Below are positions 34,311-43,700 of a stretch of DNA of 64,000 nucleotides, in pieces. The notes under the pieces were generated by a model that was given only the letters and a program-made list of their open reading frames with translations, was not told the DNA's origin and searched no databases. The stretch comes from CALUTH01 sp964452495 (GTDB taxonomy: Bacteria; Cyanobacteriota; Vampirovibrionia; Gastranaerophilales; Gastranaerophilaceae). Position numbers and translations under genes: made by a program. How positions within the stretch are numbered: position 1 is the first letter of the stretch; each line of letters starts with the position of its first letter. Location of the stretch: NCBI GenBank assembly GCA_964452495.1, contig CAYVMC010000002.1:62001-126000 (forward strand). The letters run 5' to 3'.

Positions 34311-35672
34311 ATGAAAATTGTTATAATAGGTGCTGTAGCTGCCGGTGCAAAGGCTGCAGCAAAGACAAAAAGACTCATGCCTGATGCAGAAGTCATTATA
34401 TACACTCAGGAGGAATATGTTTCATATTCAGCATGCGGTTTGCCTTATTATATCGAAGGTAATTTTGAGGATGTAAAAAAACTTATAGTACGTACTATAC
34501 CTGAGTTTGAAAGTAAGGGGATAAAAATTTTTAATTTTCACCGTGTTCTGAAAATCACCCCCCAAAATAAGACTATAAAGGTTGTAAATTTAAAAAATAA
34601 TGAAACATTTGACACAAACTACGACAAACTTTTAATAGCAACCGGTGCAATGCCTTTTATACCAAATATTCAGAATGTTAATCTTGAAGGAATATACTCA
34701 CTTAAAACAATTAATGACGGTATAAACATCAGAAATGCGATGCTCAAATCAAAGCATGCACTAATAATCGGCGGCGGATATATAGGTCTGGAATTACTAG
34801 AAGGGTTCATGCACAATGGACTTAATACCACACTTATTGAAAAAAATTTTAGTATCATGAACTCTTTTGATGAAGATATGGCATCTTTAATTTCTGCTTA
34901 TATTCTAAAAACATTCGGAGATAAGATTAATATTATTACGTCAGCAAACATTACCGAATTTACAGGAGATGGAAAAGTCAACGGTGTCAAACTTGATAAT
35001 GGGAAAGTTATAAGTGCCGACATGGCAGTAATATGCAGCGGAGTTACACCGGTGATTGATATTGCACGTAATGCGGGAGTAGAACTCGGACACACCGGAG
35101 CAATAAAAGTGAACAGCCGCATGCTTACCAGTATCCCTGATATCTATGCTGCAGGCGACTGCTGCGAAAAAATTAATATGATTTCAAATACACCTATGTG
35201 GGTGCCGTTAGGTTCTACTGCAAATAAAGAAGGACGCTGTGCTGCGCTTAATATGTGCGGAACGGTTGACGATTTTGAAGGCATTTTAGGTTCTGCAGTT
35301 ACAAGGTTTATGGATATGACTATTTCCAGAACCGGATTGAGTACAAAACTTGCAGAGAGTTTAGGCTACGATGTGGTAAGTGCAATAATTACCAAAAGGG
35401 ATAAAGCCGGTTACATGCCTCAGGTTGGCTACGTAACCTTAAAACTTATAGCAGACAGACGTTCCCATAAACTGCTGGGCGCACAATCCGTAGGTTCTGG
35501 TGATGCTGACAAAAGAATAAATACACTCTCAACCGGACTTATAAGAGGCATGACCGTTGAAGAATTAAATGATGCAGATATGACCTACGCTCCTCCATAC
35601 TCAACCAGTATTGACCCTCTGCTTGATGCCGCACGAGTTTTAAGAGATAAATTATCTTGCGGTAACGCATAA
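34311..35672 (+). CDS. CoA-disulfide reductase / NADH oxidase-type flavoprotein
   Basis: This FAD- and NAD(P)H-dependent flavoprotein has the FAD-binding motif VIIGAVAAGAKAA and redox-active Cys42 in SYSACGLPYYIEG. The NAD-binding motif is IIGGGYIGLELLE, and the second FAD motif is DIYAAGDCCE. A dimerisation domain carries YAPPYSTSIDPLLDAA. A single conserved cysteine, rather than CXXXXC, points to CoA-disulfide reductase or NADH oxidase rather than glutathione reductase. The start is placed at 34311 (MKIVIIG), since the upstream in-frame ATGs would add 21 unconserved residues. Confidence 0.87.
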   Translation: MKIVIIGAVAAGAKAAAKTKRLMPDAEVIIYTQEEYVSYSACGLPYYIEGNFEDVKKLIVRTIPEFESKGIKIFNFHRVLKITPQNKTIKVVNLKNNETFDTNYDKLLIATGAMPFIPNIQNVNLEGIYSLKTINDGINIRNAMLKSKHALIIGGGYIGLELLEGFMHNGLNTTLIEKNFSIMNSFDEDMASLISAYILKTFGDKINIITSANITEFTGDGKVNGVKLDNGKVISADMAVICSGVTPVIDIARNAGVELGHTGAIKVNSRMLTSIPDIYAAGDCCEKINMISNTPMWVPLGSTANKEGRCAALNMCGTVDDFEGILGSAVTRFMDMTISRTGLSTKLAESLGYDVVSAIITKRDKAGYMPQVGYVTLKLIADRRSHKLLGAQSVGSGDADKRINTLSTGLIRGMTVEELNDADMTYAPPYSTSIDPLLDAARVLRDKLSCGNA

Positions 35673-35713
35673 TAGAGTGTTATAATCAGGAAGTACAGGA
35701 ACGAGGATTTATT

Positions 35714-36604
35714 GTGATTTTTAGTAATATAACAGAATTAATAGGTAATACCCCTATTGTCAAATATAATAGTCACATTCTTTTGAAACTTGAATTTTTT
35801 AATCCGTCCGGTTCAGTCAAAGACCGTGCAGCTTTTTATATGATAAAAAAAGCACAGGAAAAGGGATTAATCAACGACCAAACAGTAATTATTGAACCTA
35901 CAAGCGGCAATACCGGTATTGGACTTGCGATGTGCTGTGCAGCTTTAGGACTTAAATTAATTGTAGTAATGCCCGAAAATATGACAGAAGAGCGAAAAAA
36001 AATGATTAAGGCATTTGGTGCAAAACTCTTATTAACCCCCGCACAGGAAGGAATGCAAGGTGCCGTAAACAAAGCAAAAGAATTACATAAAGAATATCAA
36101 AACAGTTTTATACCAATGCAATTTTCTAACCCTGACAATACTCTTGCCCATATAGAAGGCACCGCAGAAGAAATATGGAAACAGACCGAAGGGAAAATTG
36201 ATATATTTGCGGCAGGAATAGGCAGCAGCGGAACAGTTTCAGGAGTCGGGAGAAAATTAAAGCAGTACAATCCTGAGATTAAAATCTACGGAGTTGAGCC
36301 ATCAGAAAGCCCTCTCATTTCCAGAGGAACTGCAGGATTGCACAAAATTCAGGGCATAGGAGCAAACTTCATTCCGGAACTGTATGATAAAAACATTACA
36401 GACGGAATACTGACAATAGAAGGAGATTTAGCAATAAAAGAAGCTAGAGATCTTGCAAAAACAAAAGGAATTCTTGGCGGAATATCTGCAGGCGCAAACC
36501 TTGCGGCAGCAAAACAGCTTGCACTCACATATCCTGAAAAAACTATTGTTACAATCATTCCCGATTTTGGCGAACGGTATTTATCAGGAGAACTTTTCCA
36601 ATGA
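35714..36604 (+). CDS. cysK: Cysteine synthase A
   Basis: This PLP enzyme makes cysteine from O-acetylserine and sulfide. The PLP lysine is Lys36 in NPSGSVKDRAA, and the phosphate/substrate loop is EPTSGNTGIGLAM. The C-terminal GGISAGANLAAA and IIPDFGERYLS follow. The start is a GTG at 35714 with ACGAGG upstream. The stop overlaps the cysE start (ATGA), a coupled cysKE operon that makes cysteine from serine in two steps. At 296 residues it is slightly short but complete. Confidence 0.95.
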   Translation: MIFSNITELIGNTPIVKYNSHILLKLEFFNPSGSVKDRAAFYMIKKAQEKGLINDQTVIIEPTSGNTGIGLAMCCAALGLKLIVVMPENMTEERKKMIKAFGAKLLLTPAQEGMQGAVNKAKELHKEYQNSFIPMQFSNPDNTLAHIEGTAEEIWKQTEGKIDIFAAGIGSSGTVSGVGRKLKQYNPEIKIYGVEPSESPLISRGTAGLHKIQGIGANFIPELYDKNITDGILTIEGDLAIKEARDLAKTKGILGGISAGANLAAAKQLALTYPEKTIVTIIPDFGERYLSGELFQ

Positions 36605-37272
36605 TAAAAAAAGTAAAAGACCTTACAAAACGTGGTATTGAACGTGTAAAAGAAGATGTGCAGGTAATATATGACAAAGACCCTGCTGCACGGAATATTC
36701 TTGAAGTAATATTTTGTTATCCGGGGCTTCATGCACTTATTGCATACAGAATAGCGCACAAGTTATGGTGTTGGAAAGTCCCTTTTATACCAAGATTTAT
36801 GACCTATTTAACAAGAATAATTACAGGCATAGAAATACACCCCGGGGCAAAGATAGGCAAAAGATTTTTCATAGACCACGGAGAAGGAGTTGTAATAGGA
36901 GAAACTGCTGTTATAGGTGATGATGTTTTAATCTACCAGCAGGTAACGCTGGGCGGAACAGGAAAAGACGAGGTTAAACGTCACCCGACCATCGGAAATG
37001 GAGTAATAGTAGGTGCGGGAGCAAAAGTTCTAGGTAATATTGAAGTTGGCGATTATGTCAGAATAGGTGCCGGTTCGGTTGTGGTCAACAACGTACCTAA
37101 ATACTGTACTGTAATCGGAGTTCCGGGCAGAGTCGTAAAACAAAAATTTTACAATGCTGACGGGGTTCTTATGCACAACCGCATCCCTGACCCTGTGACC
37201 TGCGAACTTAAAAGGACAAAATATGAACTCCTTGAACTTAAAGAAAAAGTTGATAAACTTGAAAACAAGTAG
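36601..37272 (+). CDS. cysE: Serine O-acetyltransferase
   Basis: This enzyme transfers acetyl from acetyl-CoA to serine, providing the CysK substrate. An N-terminal helical region (DPAARNILEVIFCYPGLHAL) precedes a left-handed beta-helix of hexapeptide repeats (GIEIHPGAKIGKRFFIDHGE and GVVIGETAVIGDDV). Catalytic His is in DHGEGVVIGE. A 40-residue coiled-coil tail (about 180-223; ELKRTKYELLELKEKVDKLE) replaces the short CysK-docking tail typical of enterobacteria, so complex formation may differ. It overlaps cysK by four bases. Confidence 0.95.
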   Translation: MIKKVKDLTKRGIERVKEDVQVIYDKDPAARNILEVIFCYPGLHALIAYRIAHKLWCWKVPFIPRFMTYLTRIITGIEIHPGAKIGKRFFIDHGEGVVIGETAVIGDDVLIYQQVTLGGTGKDEVKRHPTIGNGVIVGAGAKVLGNIEVGDYVRIGAGSVVVNNVPKYCTVIGVPGRVVKQKFYNADGVLMHNRIPDPVTCELKRTKYELLELKEKVDKLENK

Positions 37273-37289
37273 ATAATGGGAAATAAGTA

Positions 37290-37748
37290 CTACACTTCAA
37301 CGTCAATATCTTTCATCTGCTTTAAGTGCCAGATTAATCCATCCAGTGCATACTCATAGCTTTTTCTGCCAAAGCCTGCTACTTGAGCTATGGATACACC
37401 TGATATCATTGAAATATGTCTGAATTCCTCACGTGAATGAATATTAGTCATATGAACTTCAACCGTCGGAATATTAACCGCTGCAATTGCATCTCTTATT
37501 GCGACACTTGTATGTGTAAATCCTCCCGCATTAATGATTATGCCATCACAATTACCCATTGCTGAATGAATTTTATCAATAATTTCACCTTCATGATTAC
37601 TTTGATAACATTCAAGTTTTACCCCTTCACGAGAAGCAGTTTTTACCAAATCCTCCTCAATATCAGCCAGTGTTGTATGACCGTATTTTTGCGGTTCTCT
37701 TACTCCTAAAAGATTCAAATTAGGTCCGTTTATTAAAAGCAGCTTCAT
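37290..37748 (-). CDS. aroQ: 3-dehydroquinate dehydratase, type II
   Basis: The third step of the shikimate pathway is catalysed by this dodecameric enzyme. The 152 residues show INGPNLNLLGVREPQKYG (active-site Tyr), SNHEGEIIDKI, INAGGFTHTSVAIRDA (catalytic His region) and EVHMTNIHSREEFRHIS. The family usually has INPGA at the third motif; here it is INAGG, a small variation. It converges on cysE, with 17 bases between the stops. Confidence 0.95.
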   Translation of the reverse strand: MKLLLINGPNLNLLGVREPQKYGHTTLADIEEDLVKTASREGVKLECYQSNHEGEIIDKIHSAMGNCDGIIINAGGFTHTSVAIRDAIAAVNIPTVEVHMTNIHSREEFRHISMISGVSIAQVAGFGRKSYEYALDGLIWHLKQMKDIDVEV

Positions 37749-37831
37749 CCTGTATACTTCCTTATTATTTTGTGTTTATTGCAAATTTATTATACAATAT
37801 AACCGTATAGTTGAAAAGTAAGGATATTTAT

Positions 37832-38140
37832 ATGAGATGGTACGATAATGACCCGATTTTAAAAGAAGCACTAGAACTTTTAAAACTTCAGCCGGAGGAA
37901 ACAAAAAACGAGGCTGCCAATTTTATGCTAAAACTGCAGGAAGAAGTTGCAGGCGAGGTAATTGAACGGGTTTATGAAATTATGAATACATATCAGGGGA
38001 AAGGAAACCGCTGGTACGACAATGACCCTGTTATGATGAAGGGTATTGAATTATTAAGAAACGCACCGCCCAAAACACAGCGTATAGCGGCTCTAAAACT
38101 CCTTATTGCTCTTGAACAAAACAGTTTTGATGAAGTATAA
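37832..38140 (+). CDS. Small protein with two RWYDNDP half-repeats
   Basis: This 102-residue protein consists of two similar halves: RWYDNDPILKEALELLKLQP (residues 2-21) and RWYDNDPVMMKGIELLRNAP (about 57-76). Each is followed by a helix ending in a leucine-rich segment. I know no function for such duplicated YDNDP proteins. AAGGA seven bases before the ATG fixes the start. The folE2 gene begins four bases after its stop, so a link to folate or queuosine precursor metabolism is possible but unproven. Confidence 0.65.
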   Translation: MRWYDNDPILKEALELLKLQPEETKNEAANFMLKLQEEVAGEVIERVYEIMNTYQGKGNRWYDNDPVMMKGIELLRNAPPKTQRIAALKLLIALEQNSFDEV

Positions 38141-38143
38141 ACT

Positions 38144-38935
38144 ATGAAAGACGTACAAAATCTGACAGATGACAGGGGAGTAACTATCCAGAAGGTAGGA
38201 ATAAAAAATCTGGACTTCCCGCTTATTATACAGAGAAAAGACAAAGATAATATTGTAGTTTCCGCAAAAGTTACAGCCGGAGTATCACTGCCGGCGCATT
38301 ACAAAGGCACCCACATGTCTCGCTTTGTCGAAATTCTAAACGATTGGCGCAACAAAAAATTAATCGGTGTCGATATTCAAGGCTGTGTTCAAGCAATGGT
38401 TGAACATCTTAACGCAAAAAGCGGGTATTTAAAATTTAAGTTTAAATACTTTATAGATAAAAAATCGCCTGTAACAGGTATCAGCGCACCCTTGTGTTAT
38501 GATTGCTCATTTGAAGGTATACTTGAAAATTACGGAGAAGAGGATGAAAATTATACTTTTTATCTGGGGGTAAAAGTTCCGGTAACAACCCTTTGTCCCT
38601 GTTCAAAAGAGATTTCAGACTACGGGGCTCACAACCAGAGAGCTGTTGTAAAGGTAAAACTCACATACGACCCTGACGAACACATCTGGATAGAAGATTT
38701 AATAAAAACCATAGAGGGCTGTGCTTCTTGTGAACTTTATCCGCTGCTCAAGCGTGAGGATGAAAAATTTGTAACAGAAAAAGCCTACAATAACCCTAAA
38801 TTTGTTGAAGATATACTACGTGATGTAGTACTGCAGCTGCGAAATAACGATATCATAGACCGATTTGAAGTTGAATGTGAAGCATTTGAAAGTATTCATA
38901 ACCATTCAGCGTGGGCTTATCAAGCAGAGGGATAA
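38144..38935 (+). CDS. folE2: GTP cyclohydrolase FolE2 (type IB)
   Basis: This enzyme opens GTP to 7,8-dihydroneopterin triphosphate, the first step toward folate and queuosine. The 263 residues match the FolE2/MptA family: GVSLPAHYKGTHMSRFVE, SPVTGISAPLCYDCSF, and catalytic TTLCPCSKEISDYGAHNQR. FolE2 can use Mn or Fe instead of Zn, and bacteria often keep it for zinc shortage. Here it may be the main enzyme, because no folE is in this window. It is coupled to the small duplicated protein upstream. Confidence 0.95.
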   Translation: MKDVQNLTDDRGVTIQKVGIKNLDFPLIIQRKDKDNIVVSAKVTAGVSLPAHYKGTHMSRFVEILNDWRNKKLIGVDIQGCVQAMVEHLNAKSGYLKFKFKYFIDKKSPVTGISAPLCYDCSFEGILENYGEEDENYTFYLGVKVPVTTLCPCSKEISDYGAHNQRAVVKVKLTYDPDEHIWIEDLIKTIEGCASCELYPLLKREDEKFVTEKAYNNPKFVEDILRDVVLQLRNNDIIDRFEVECEAFESIHNHSAWAYQAEG

Positions 38936-39034
38936 TCTCAATGACTTCCCCGCCCTTTGAAAATCAGTATTGCAATCTGCAATGAAGCTTATATTTTGGA
39001 CAAATCCCCTCTTTGCCGGAGAACTCCACTGCTA

Positions 39035-39847
39035 TTAACCTTTACCAAGGGCTTCGGCTTTTTCAGTCGTTTGTTTTATCAACTCTGCAAAAATTTCATC
39101 AGAGTGGATTTTATTCATATAATCAACACCTACTGCAGTACAACCGCCTTTTGTTGCTACATTTGCAATCAATGTTTCAACCGAAACATCAGACTGTTCA
39201 ATCATCTTAGCAGAACCTGCAGCTGTTTTTAGTGCAAACACAAGAGCCTTATCATATTCCAAACCCAATTTTTCCGCTCCAAGTGCCATTTCATTAATTA
39301 TCTTATAAAAGAAAGCAGGTCCGGAACCGGAGAGAGCAGTAACTACATCAATCTGGCTTTCATCAATATCGATACATGCGCCAATATTTTTAAGCAAAGA
39401 AATCACTTCACTAAGCTGTAATAAGCTTGCATATTTACCCTTTGCAATTCCAAACACTCCCTCCCCGATTAGAGCCGGAGTATTAGGCATAACTCTGATT
39501 ACGGAAACTTGCCCGCCTGCAGCATCTTCTATCTGTGCAGTTGTAATCCCTGCGGCAACAGAAACAAGGATTTTGTTTGTATTAACTATTTCATCTTTTA
39601 TATTTCTCACACAATCCAAAACATACTGTGGTTTTAAAGCCATAAAAATCATATCAGAAGTTTTTGCTGTTTCTTTTGCATCAGTTGTTACAACTATCCC
39701 GAGGCGTTTTGAAGCACCGGCAGCAAGTTCTTCAGTGGCTTCCACGCCGGCTATATTTGTAAAACCAGACCTTAAAGCACCGGAAACTATTGCACTGCCC
39801 ATTTTTCCGCAGCCTATAAATCCTATTTTATTAATATTACTTAACAT
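39035..39847 (-). CDS. proC: Pyrroline-5-carboxylate reductase
   Basis: This enzyme makes proline from pyrroline-5-carboxylate with NAD(P)H. The 270 residues begin with the nucleotide-binding motif GFIGCGKMGSAIVSG. FMALKPQYV, VIRVMPNTPALIGEG, and the dimer domain with ALSGSGPAFFYKII follow. The C-terminal KGGCTAVGVDYM is slightly divergent from the usual GGTTxAG motif. A GGAGGGAGAAGG site lies just upstream of the ATG. Confidence 0.95.
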   Translation of the reverse strand: MLSNINKIGFIGCGKMGSAIVSGALRSGFTNIAGVEATEELAAGASKRLGIVVTTDAKETAKTSDMIFMALKPQYVLDCVRNIKDEIVNTNKILVSVAAGITTAQIEDAAGGQVSVIRVMPNTPALIGEGVFGIAKGKYASLLQLSEVISLLKNIGACIDIDESQIDVVTALSGSGPAFFYKIINEMALGAEKLGLEYDKALVFALKTAAGSAKMIEQSDVSVETLIANVATKGGCTAVGVDYMNKIHSDEIFAELIKQTTEKAEALGKG

Positions 39848-39935
39848 ACCTTCTCCCTCCGGTGTTGACTATCTGTAACTTTTTAATTATTATACTAATA
39901 TTATAAGAAAAATTAGCTGAAAAGGAAATAGAACA

Positions 39936-40088
39936 ATGAGACGTACACTAGAAGGAACAAAAGTAAAAAGACAACACGTAAGCGGGTTCCGTGCAAGAAT
40001 GTCTACACCTGGCGGTCAAGAAGTTTTAAACAGACGCAGAGCAAAGGGCAGACATAAAATTGCTATCACTGCAAAAGAACGTGCTTAG
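39936..40088 (+). CDS. rpmH: 50S ribosomal protein L34
   Basis: This 50-residue basic protein is L34, a late-assembly protein of the large ribosomal subunit. MRRTLEGTKVKRQHVSGFRA is followed by RMSTPGGQEVLNRRRAKGRH, matching the family, and the TLEGT start is like cyanobacterial L34 (TLGGT). An AAAGGA site precedes the ATG. The usual partner rnpA does not follow, and yidD is instead at 50.5 kb. Downstream is the GC-rich island. Confidence 0.95.
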   Translation: MRRTLEGTKVKRQHVSGFRARMSTPGGQEVLNRRRAKGRHKIAITAKERA

Positions 40089-40121
40089 TATTTTAATGTT
40101 GTTATAAAGAAATATTTAAGA

Positions 40122-40150
40122 GAGACTGATTTATATCAGCCTCTTATTTA
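40122..40150 (+). terminator. Probable terminator of rpmH
   Basis: GAGACTGAT and ATCAGCCTC pair at eight of nine positions around the loop TTAT, followed by TTATTTATTG, a weak U-tract. Confidence 0.6.
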
Positions 40151-40184
40151 TTGTTTTCGGAGTGAAACAACCATACATAAGCCA

Positions 40185-40660
40185 TTGAAGGAGGGAGTGG
40201 AAACAAATTTTTATTATTTCCCGAGGAGAGCAGAACCGGAGAGAGTAGAGCCGGAGGCTGTACGCTCCCGAGATAAATATTTATTTGTCAAAACCATCCC
40301 AATTAATCCGTTGAAGGATATATTACACCTTGCCCGCTCACTCTTGCCATTGGGACAAAGGTATCCCCCCGCCCGTTCGGAAAGCGCAGGGCGGGGAAGC
40401 GTGGCGAGGGCAAGCGGGGGAAGGCGAAGGAGTGAAGGCGAAGGATGGGAAGCGGGGAGAGGGAAGGGGAGGGCATAGCCCCATTGACACTGCCCCGAAT
40501 ACGGGGGGGGGAAGGGGATTAAGGCTAAAGGGCGGGGGGACAAGGACGGGCAGCCGAACAAAAGCAGGAGAACAAGAAGGGGCAGGGAGTAATTGAAAAG
40601 GGGTACAAGGACGACTAACAAACAAGCAAGCGGTGCAGACAACCCGCCAATTTACAAACA
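40185..40660. other. GC-rich, purine-biased island without a credible gene
   Basis: The 600 bases between rpmH and dnaE contain a block whose GC content rises to roughly two thirds by eye, against about one third around it. The plus strand is mostly G and A. Open frames exist on both strands (for example 40185-40478) but give low-complexity Arg/Gly/Glu or Leu/Pro sequences with no family resemblance. A degenerate tandem pair lies at 40226-40255 (GAGAGCAGAACCGGA / GAGAGTAGAGCCGGA). A hairpin CCCCG-AATA-CGGGG lies at 40493-40506, merging into nine Gs (40503-40511). I found no tmRNA, RNase P or SRP RNA signatures. Confidence 0.6.
40454..40473 (+). repeat. G-quadruplex-type sequence
   Basis: Four G runs (GGGG, GGG, GGGG, GGG) are separated by loops of three, two and one bases. 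A second cluster of G runs lies at 40503-40539. Both lie in the GC-rich island. Confidence 0.7.
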
Positions 40661-40711
40661 GGAACCGGATAACTACTCATTATTTAGCAGTTTGCAACAC
40701 GGTTTATCGAA

Positions 40712-43700
40712 TTATTCCTTATCCATTGATTTTACCGACACTGCAACCTTATCTTTGAAAACACGGTTTATTTTATTGACCATATCATTTGAGGAATTTA
40801 CCCAGAACATAGACGCTGTTAATATTTTACACTCCTCATCGCAAGGTGACAGAACAACAGGATCCGACCCGTGAAACTCAACAAAAATGTCTTTTAATGC
40901 ACAAAGTTCTTCATATTTGAATTCATCCAGAAGATTGACGGTTACAAGATTTGAATTTTCAACCGTCTTAACACTGTCAATAACAACACTTGTCTGATCT
41001 TCTTCCCTATGCTGAACCTTGCCGGATATAATAACTTTTTGCTCCGTCTGGAGCATTTCGCCATACTCGGCAAGTTTATTGTTAAAGCATACAACCTCAA
41101 CTTTTCCCGTCAAATCCTCCAGTGTCATAAAGCGTAAAAACTTCGTCGGATCTTTTTTGGTAGGAATCTGCCTTGATGTAGTAATCAATCCGCAGATAGT
41201 AACCGCTTCATCCGCTTTTATGTCTTTTAACTCAGATATCTTATGCGTCATCAAGAAAGGAAGTTTATCACGAATACTAAACAGCGGGTGAGATGTTACG
41301 TAAAATCCCAAAAATTCTTTTTCAAAAGCCTGAATCTGTTTATCGTCAAATTCCTCATCAGAACCGCCAAGCTGATATACCGTCTGGCTGAAACTATCAT
41401 CCGTACCCAGTGCAGAAAAAAGACTCACCTGTCCCATTGCTTTTTCTTTTGCCTCTTTTGCCGTAGATGAAAGTATATATTCCATATTATCCAGCAGCTG
41501 TTTTCTGCTTTTTTCAATATTAGAAAACGCACCGGCTTTAATTAAACCTTCGAGCAAACGTTTATTCACATATTTTGCATCAAGACGTTTGCAAAAATCA
41601 AATATGTTTTTAAACTCTCCGTTCGCCTCACGTTCTTTAATAATCTCTTCTACAACCCCTTCGCCAACCTGCTTTATCGCTGCTAAACCAAACCTTATAT
41701 TATTTCCGTCAGGAGAATATTCAAGAAAAGACTTATTAATATCAGGCGGAAGAACCTTTATACCATATCGTTGTGCTTCTTCTATATAAGCCTGCGTTTT
41801 ATCCTGATCTCCAGCAACGGACGAAAGCAGCGAAGCAAGATATTCAACCGGATAATGGCACTTTAAATATGCCGTCTGATACGCAACAAAAGCGTATGCC
41901 GCAGAGTGAGAACGGTTAAAACAGTATGATGCAAATTTTTCTATCTGTTCAAATAATGCAGCCGCGTCTTTAGCGGTCATACCATGACGTGCGGAATTTG
42001 TAATAAACTTTTCTTTCTGGGCAGCCATTTCTTCCAGCTTCTTTTTCCCCATCATACGGCGAACCATATCTGCCTGACCAAGAGTATAATCAGCCAGAAC
42101 CTGAAAGATTTGCATAATTTGTTCCTGATAAACAATAGTACCGTATGTATCTTTAAGCACCGGTTCCAACAGCGGATGAGCGTATGTAATTTTCTGACGG
42201 CCGTGTTTTCGTTCAACAAAGTCTGCAACCATGCCTGACCCTAACGGCCCCGGACGGAAGAGAGCAACAAGAGCGCCCAAATCTTCAAATACGTCAGGTT
42301 TTAAATCCCTGACAAGCTTCTTCATACCGGAGGATTCTAACTGGAATACCCCGTCGGTTTCGCCTTTGATTAACATATCATAGGTAGGTTTGTCGTCCAG
42401 AGGTATTTTATTTATTTCTAAATCTATACCGCGGCAGCGTTTTATAAGCTTTACGGTCTTAGAAATCATGGTAAGGTTTCTAAGACCGAGAAAATCCATT
42501 TTTAACAGCCCGAGTTTCTCAAGGTTAGCCATCGGATATTCTGTTATAATAATTCCTTCTTTTGAAGGCTGAACCGGTACTATTTCATCAAGCGGTACGT
42601 GGGAAATAATAACCCCCGCAGCGTGCATACCTATGTTGTTCTTAATCCCTTCTATGGATTTAGCCATATCAACAAGACGCTTGACCTGCTCATCGGTATC
42701 ATAAAGATTCCTAAGCTCCATCCCCGGCTGCATTGCATCATCAATTTTTGCTCCCGGAGTAGCAGGAATAAGCGAAGCCCATTTATTGGAAAGGGCATAT
42801 TCTATACCAAATACTCTTGCTACACCCTTCATAGCTGCCCGTGCAGCAAATGTTCCAAACGTAATAATCTGACAAACCTTGTCCTCTCCGTATTTTTGGG
42901 TTACATAATCAATAACCTCTCCACGGCGTTCAATACAAAAGTCAATATCAACATCAGGCATACTGTATCGTTCAGGATTTAAAAATCTTTCAAACAACAG
43001 ATTGTGTGCTATCGGGTCAAGGTCAGTTATACCAAGCGCGTAAGCAACAACACTTCCGGCTGCAGAACCCCGTCCGGGACCGACAGGAATATCATGCGTT
43101 TTGGCAAAATTGATAAAATCCCATGTGATAAGGAAGTATGCAGAAAACCCCATCTGCTCAATAATTCCAAGTTCATATTTGACACGGTCAAGAATATGTT
43201 GCGGCACATCCTCACCATAACGTGCCTGACAACCTTTATGAACAAGGTAATCAAGATAAGACTCAATTGTATACCCCGCAGGTACTTCATAGTGTGGCAG
43301 AGGACTCTTACCAAATTCAAGAATAAGATGACATTTTTCCGCAATATCAACAGTGTTTTGGATACATTTATCAAAGGTTTCCGTATCCATCCACCTGAAA
43401 GCATCACGCAATTCATCCGTTGTCTTTACATAAAACTCGTTATTTGGGAAATGCATACGACGCTCATCAGATTTGAGCGCATTTGTCTGCAGGCAAAGCA
43501 ACGTGTCATGGAAATCAGCATCCGCCTTATTCAAATAGTGAGAGTCATTTGTAATAACTGTTTTAATATCTAATTCCTCCGCCAGCTTTAAAAGCATGGG
43601 ATTAGTTTTTTTCTGCTCCGGCAGCCCGTGATCCTGCAATTCTATATAGTAATCATCTCCAAAAATCTCTTTAAATCTTAATGCGGCAGCCTTTGCCCCC

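Noticed and set aside
40185..40478. Open frame in the GC-rich island as a gene
   Set aside because: It gives a low-complexity Arg/Gly/Glu product, has equally long frames on the other strand and in other phases, and resembles no family. High GC alone explains the open frames.
40185..40660. RNase P, tmRNA or SRP RNA in the GC-rich island
   Set aside because: Signature strings of each (such as GAGGAAAGUCC, or the GGAAGGAAGCAGC-type SRP loop) are absent on both strands.
40089..40711. Chromosome origin near rpmH
   Set aside because: No cluster of DnaA boxes (TTATCCACA-type) or AT-rich unwinding region is visible, and dnaA is not adjacent.
43004..43573. Plus-strand frame of 189 codons inside dnaE
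   Set aside because: It lies opposite well-conserved dnaE sequence and has no ribosome site or family resemblance.
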